Shown here one piece after another: positions 22,210-22,860 of a stretch of 22,860 nt of DNA. Numbering within the stretch: position 1 is the first letter of the stretch; every line of letters starts with the position of its first letter. The position numbers were made by a program, and so were the translations under genes. The DNA is from Beroe ovata (taxonomy: Eukaryota > Ctenophora > Nuda > Beroida > Beroidae): positions 2,204-25,063 of the forward strand of contig CAMPET010000259.1 in NCBI GenBank assembly GCA_946803715.1, in the 5' to 3' direction. The notes beneath the pieces are model-generated. The model saw only the letters and a program-made list of their open reading frames with translations, ran no database searches and had not been told where the DNA came from.

Positions 22210-22336
22210 TTTCGGAATGTTAGCGGTGAGATTCGTTGACACCAGTACGTAAGAAGCGGTCTCTGTGACCGGAAGATATCAATACGTCACTTATCGAATA
22301 TCGATAACACCACTACAATGCCAAAACATTCCGAAA
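22210..22336. repeat. Possible short element with 12-bp terminal inverted repeats
   Basis: TTTCGGAATGTT at 22210-22221 is matched by AACATTCCGAAA at 22325-22336, enclosing about 127 bp. No convincing target duplication is visible, and a pair this size could arise by chance. Confidence 0.25.
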
Positions 22337-22365
22337 AGGGATGAACGGCGAGTATTGGCTCCAAG

Positions 22366-22404
22366 CAACAACAACAAAAAAAACAACAACAACAACACCA
22401 CAAC
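22366..22404. repeat. CAA trinucleotide repeat with an internal A run
   Basis: CAA units are broken by a run of A at 22376-22383. The sequence just after it contains imperfect inverted copies of GAAGCAACC (near 22416, 22432 and 22512). Confidence 0.85.
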
Positions 22405-22860
22405 ATAACTGTGACGAAGCAACACTCGTGTGAAGCAACCATGAATTTAGCAAGTGGGAATGTAGGGAGTGTTATAGCATGTTGTTGCTACTATTGTTGC
22501 TATAAGCATGTGGTTGCTTCTTTGTCACACCAGGTCGATAGACTCACACAGTTCACACCAGCCCTAACTTCACAATTAATTATTATTCACCACACTGCAG
22601 TTGCGCAATTCTGTCATATAATACACAACGACGCAGGTAAACAGTCACGCTGGCTCTGGAGTCTGTAATCGTGTTTCTACACTTGTTCAACTGGAATATT
22701 GATGAAGGAGCAGTAGGGGGTAATGATGGTTACAATGATTGGTGTAAATTAAAACATCTTAATTATGAGCCGACTGAAGCTGGGAATGTTTCAATCATCA
22801 TCTCTATTATTAGAGTGATGGAATGTTGCGCACACACAACCTCACTCCCACACACATACA

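Larger units (their letters stand above)
20821..22860. other. Right end, presumed intron or upstream flank of the SLAIN-like gene
   Basis: I looked for the missing upstream exon on the minus strand. Candidate donors at about 21178 and 21372 are preceded by in-frame stops within a few dozen bases. The part at 20840-20950 is relatively CpG-rich and could be regulatory. Two TATCGATA palindromes occur near 22102 and 22300. Confidence 0.45.

Noticed and set aside
1-22860. tRNA, rRNA or other structured RNA genes
   Set aside because: I looked for tRNA B-box-like GGTTCGAAxCC and paired A-boxes on both strands and saw none in a tRNA fold. No rRNA-like conserved block was noticed.

Overview
This is nuclear DNA of a multicellular animal. 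The evidence is two intron-rich protein genes with GT-AG introns, abundant CA/GT microsatellites, several minisatellites, and families found mainly in animals and their relatives. The protein is well diverged from vertebrate mucolipin, and most introns are 100-300 bp. That fits an invertebrate, possibly a sponge- or cnidarian-like one, but the sequence does not fix the phylum.

Both recognisable genes lie in the right half on the minus strand, head to tail. (1) Positions 13776-18156 hold a complete gene of the TRPML/mucolipin family (endolysosomal cation channel). I could join 13 coding exons with matching phases into a 679-codon product with six membrane segments and the NGDD selectivity filter. 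(2) Positions 19449-20769 hold the 3' six coding exons of a gene for a basic, Ser/Pro/Gly-rich protein. It is most likely a SLAIN-motif microtubule plus-end protein; the call rests on its SGI-x-K-P repeats and its SWDEGCY C-terminus. Its 5' exons were not found and probably lie beyond position 22860. The 1.3 kb between the genes holds the likely SLAIN poly(A) signal, a cluster of CRE-like sites and a possible untranslated first exon of the channel gene.

The left 13.7 kb is gene-poor. It contains a direct duplication of about 1.1 kb (3547-4673 and 4741-5904) ending in CA repeats, 10-, 16- and 17-bp minisatellites, a near-perfect 37-bp inverted repeat (11482-11583), a TGTACA-rich cluster, and one orphan exon-like segment (10100-10235, minus) of an unidentified gene. 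The right end (20770-22860) has no gene I can support.

No prokaryotic, viral, CRISPR, rRNA or tRNA feature was found. The most notable observations are a 10-bp array that supplies the channel's stop codon, a G-rich 27-bp array lying against a channel 5' splice site, the missing second luminal cysteine pair, and the CRE cluster upstream.
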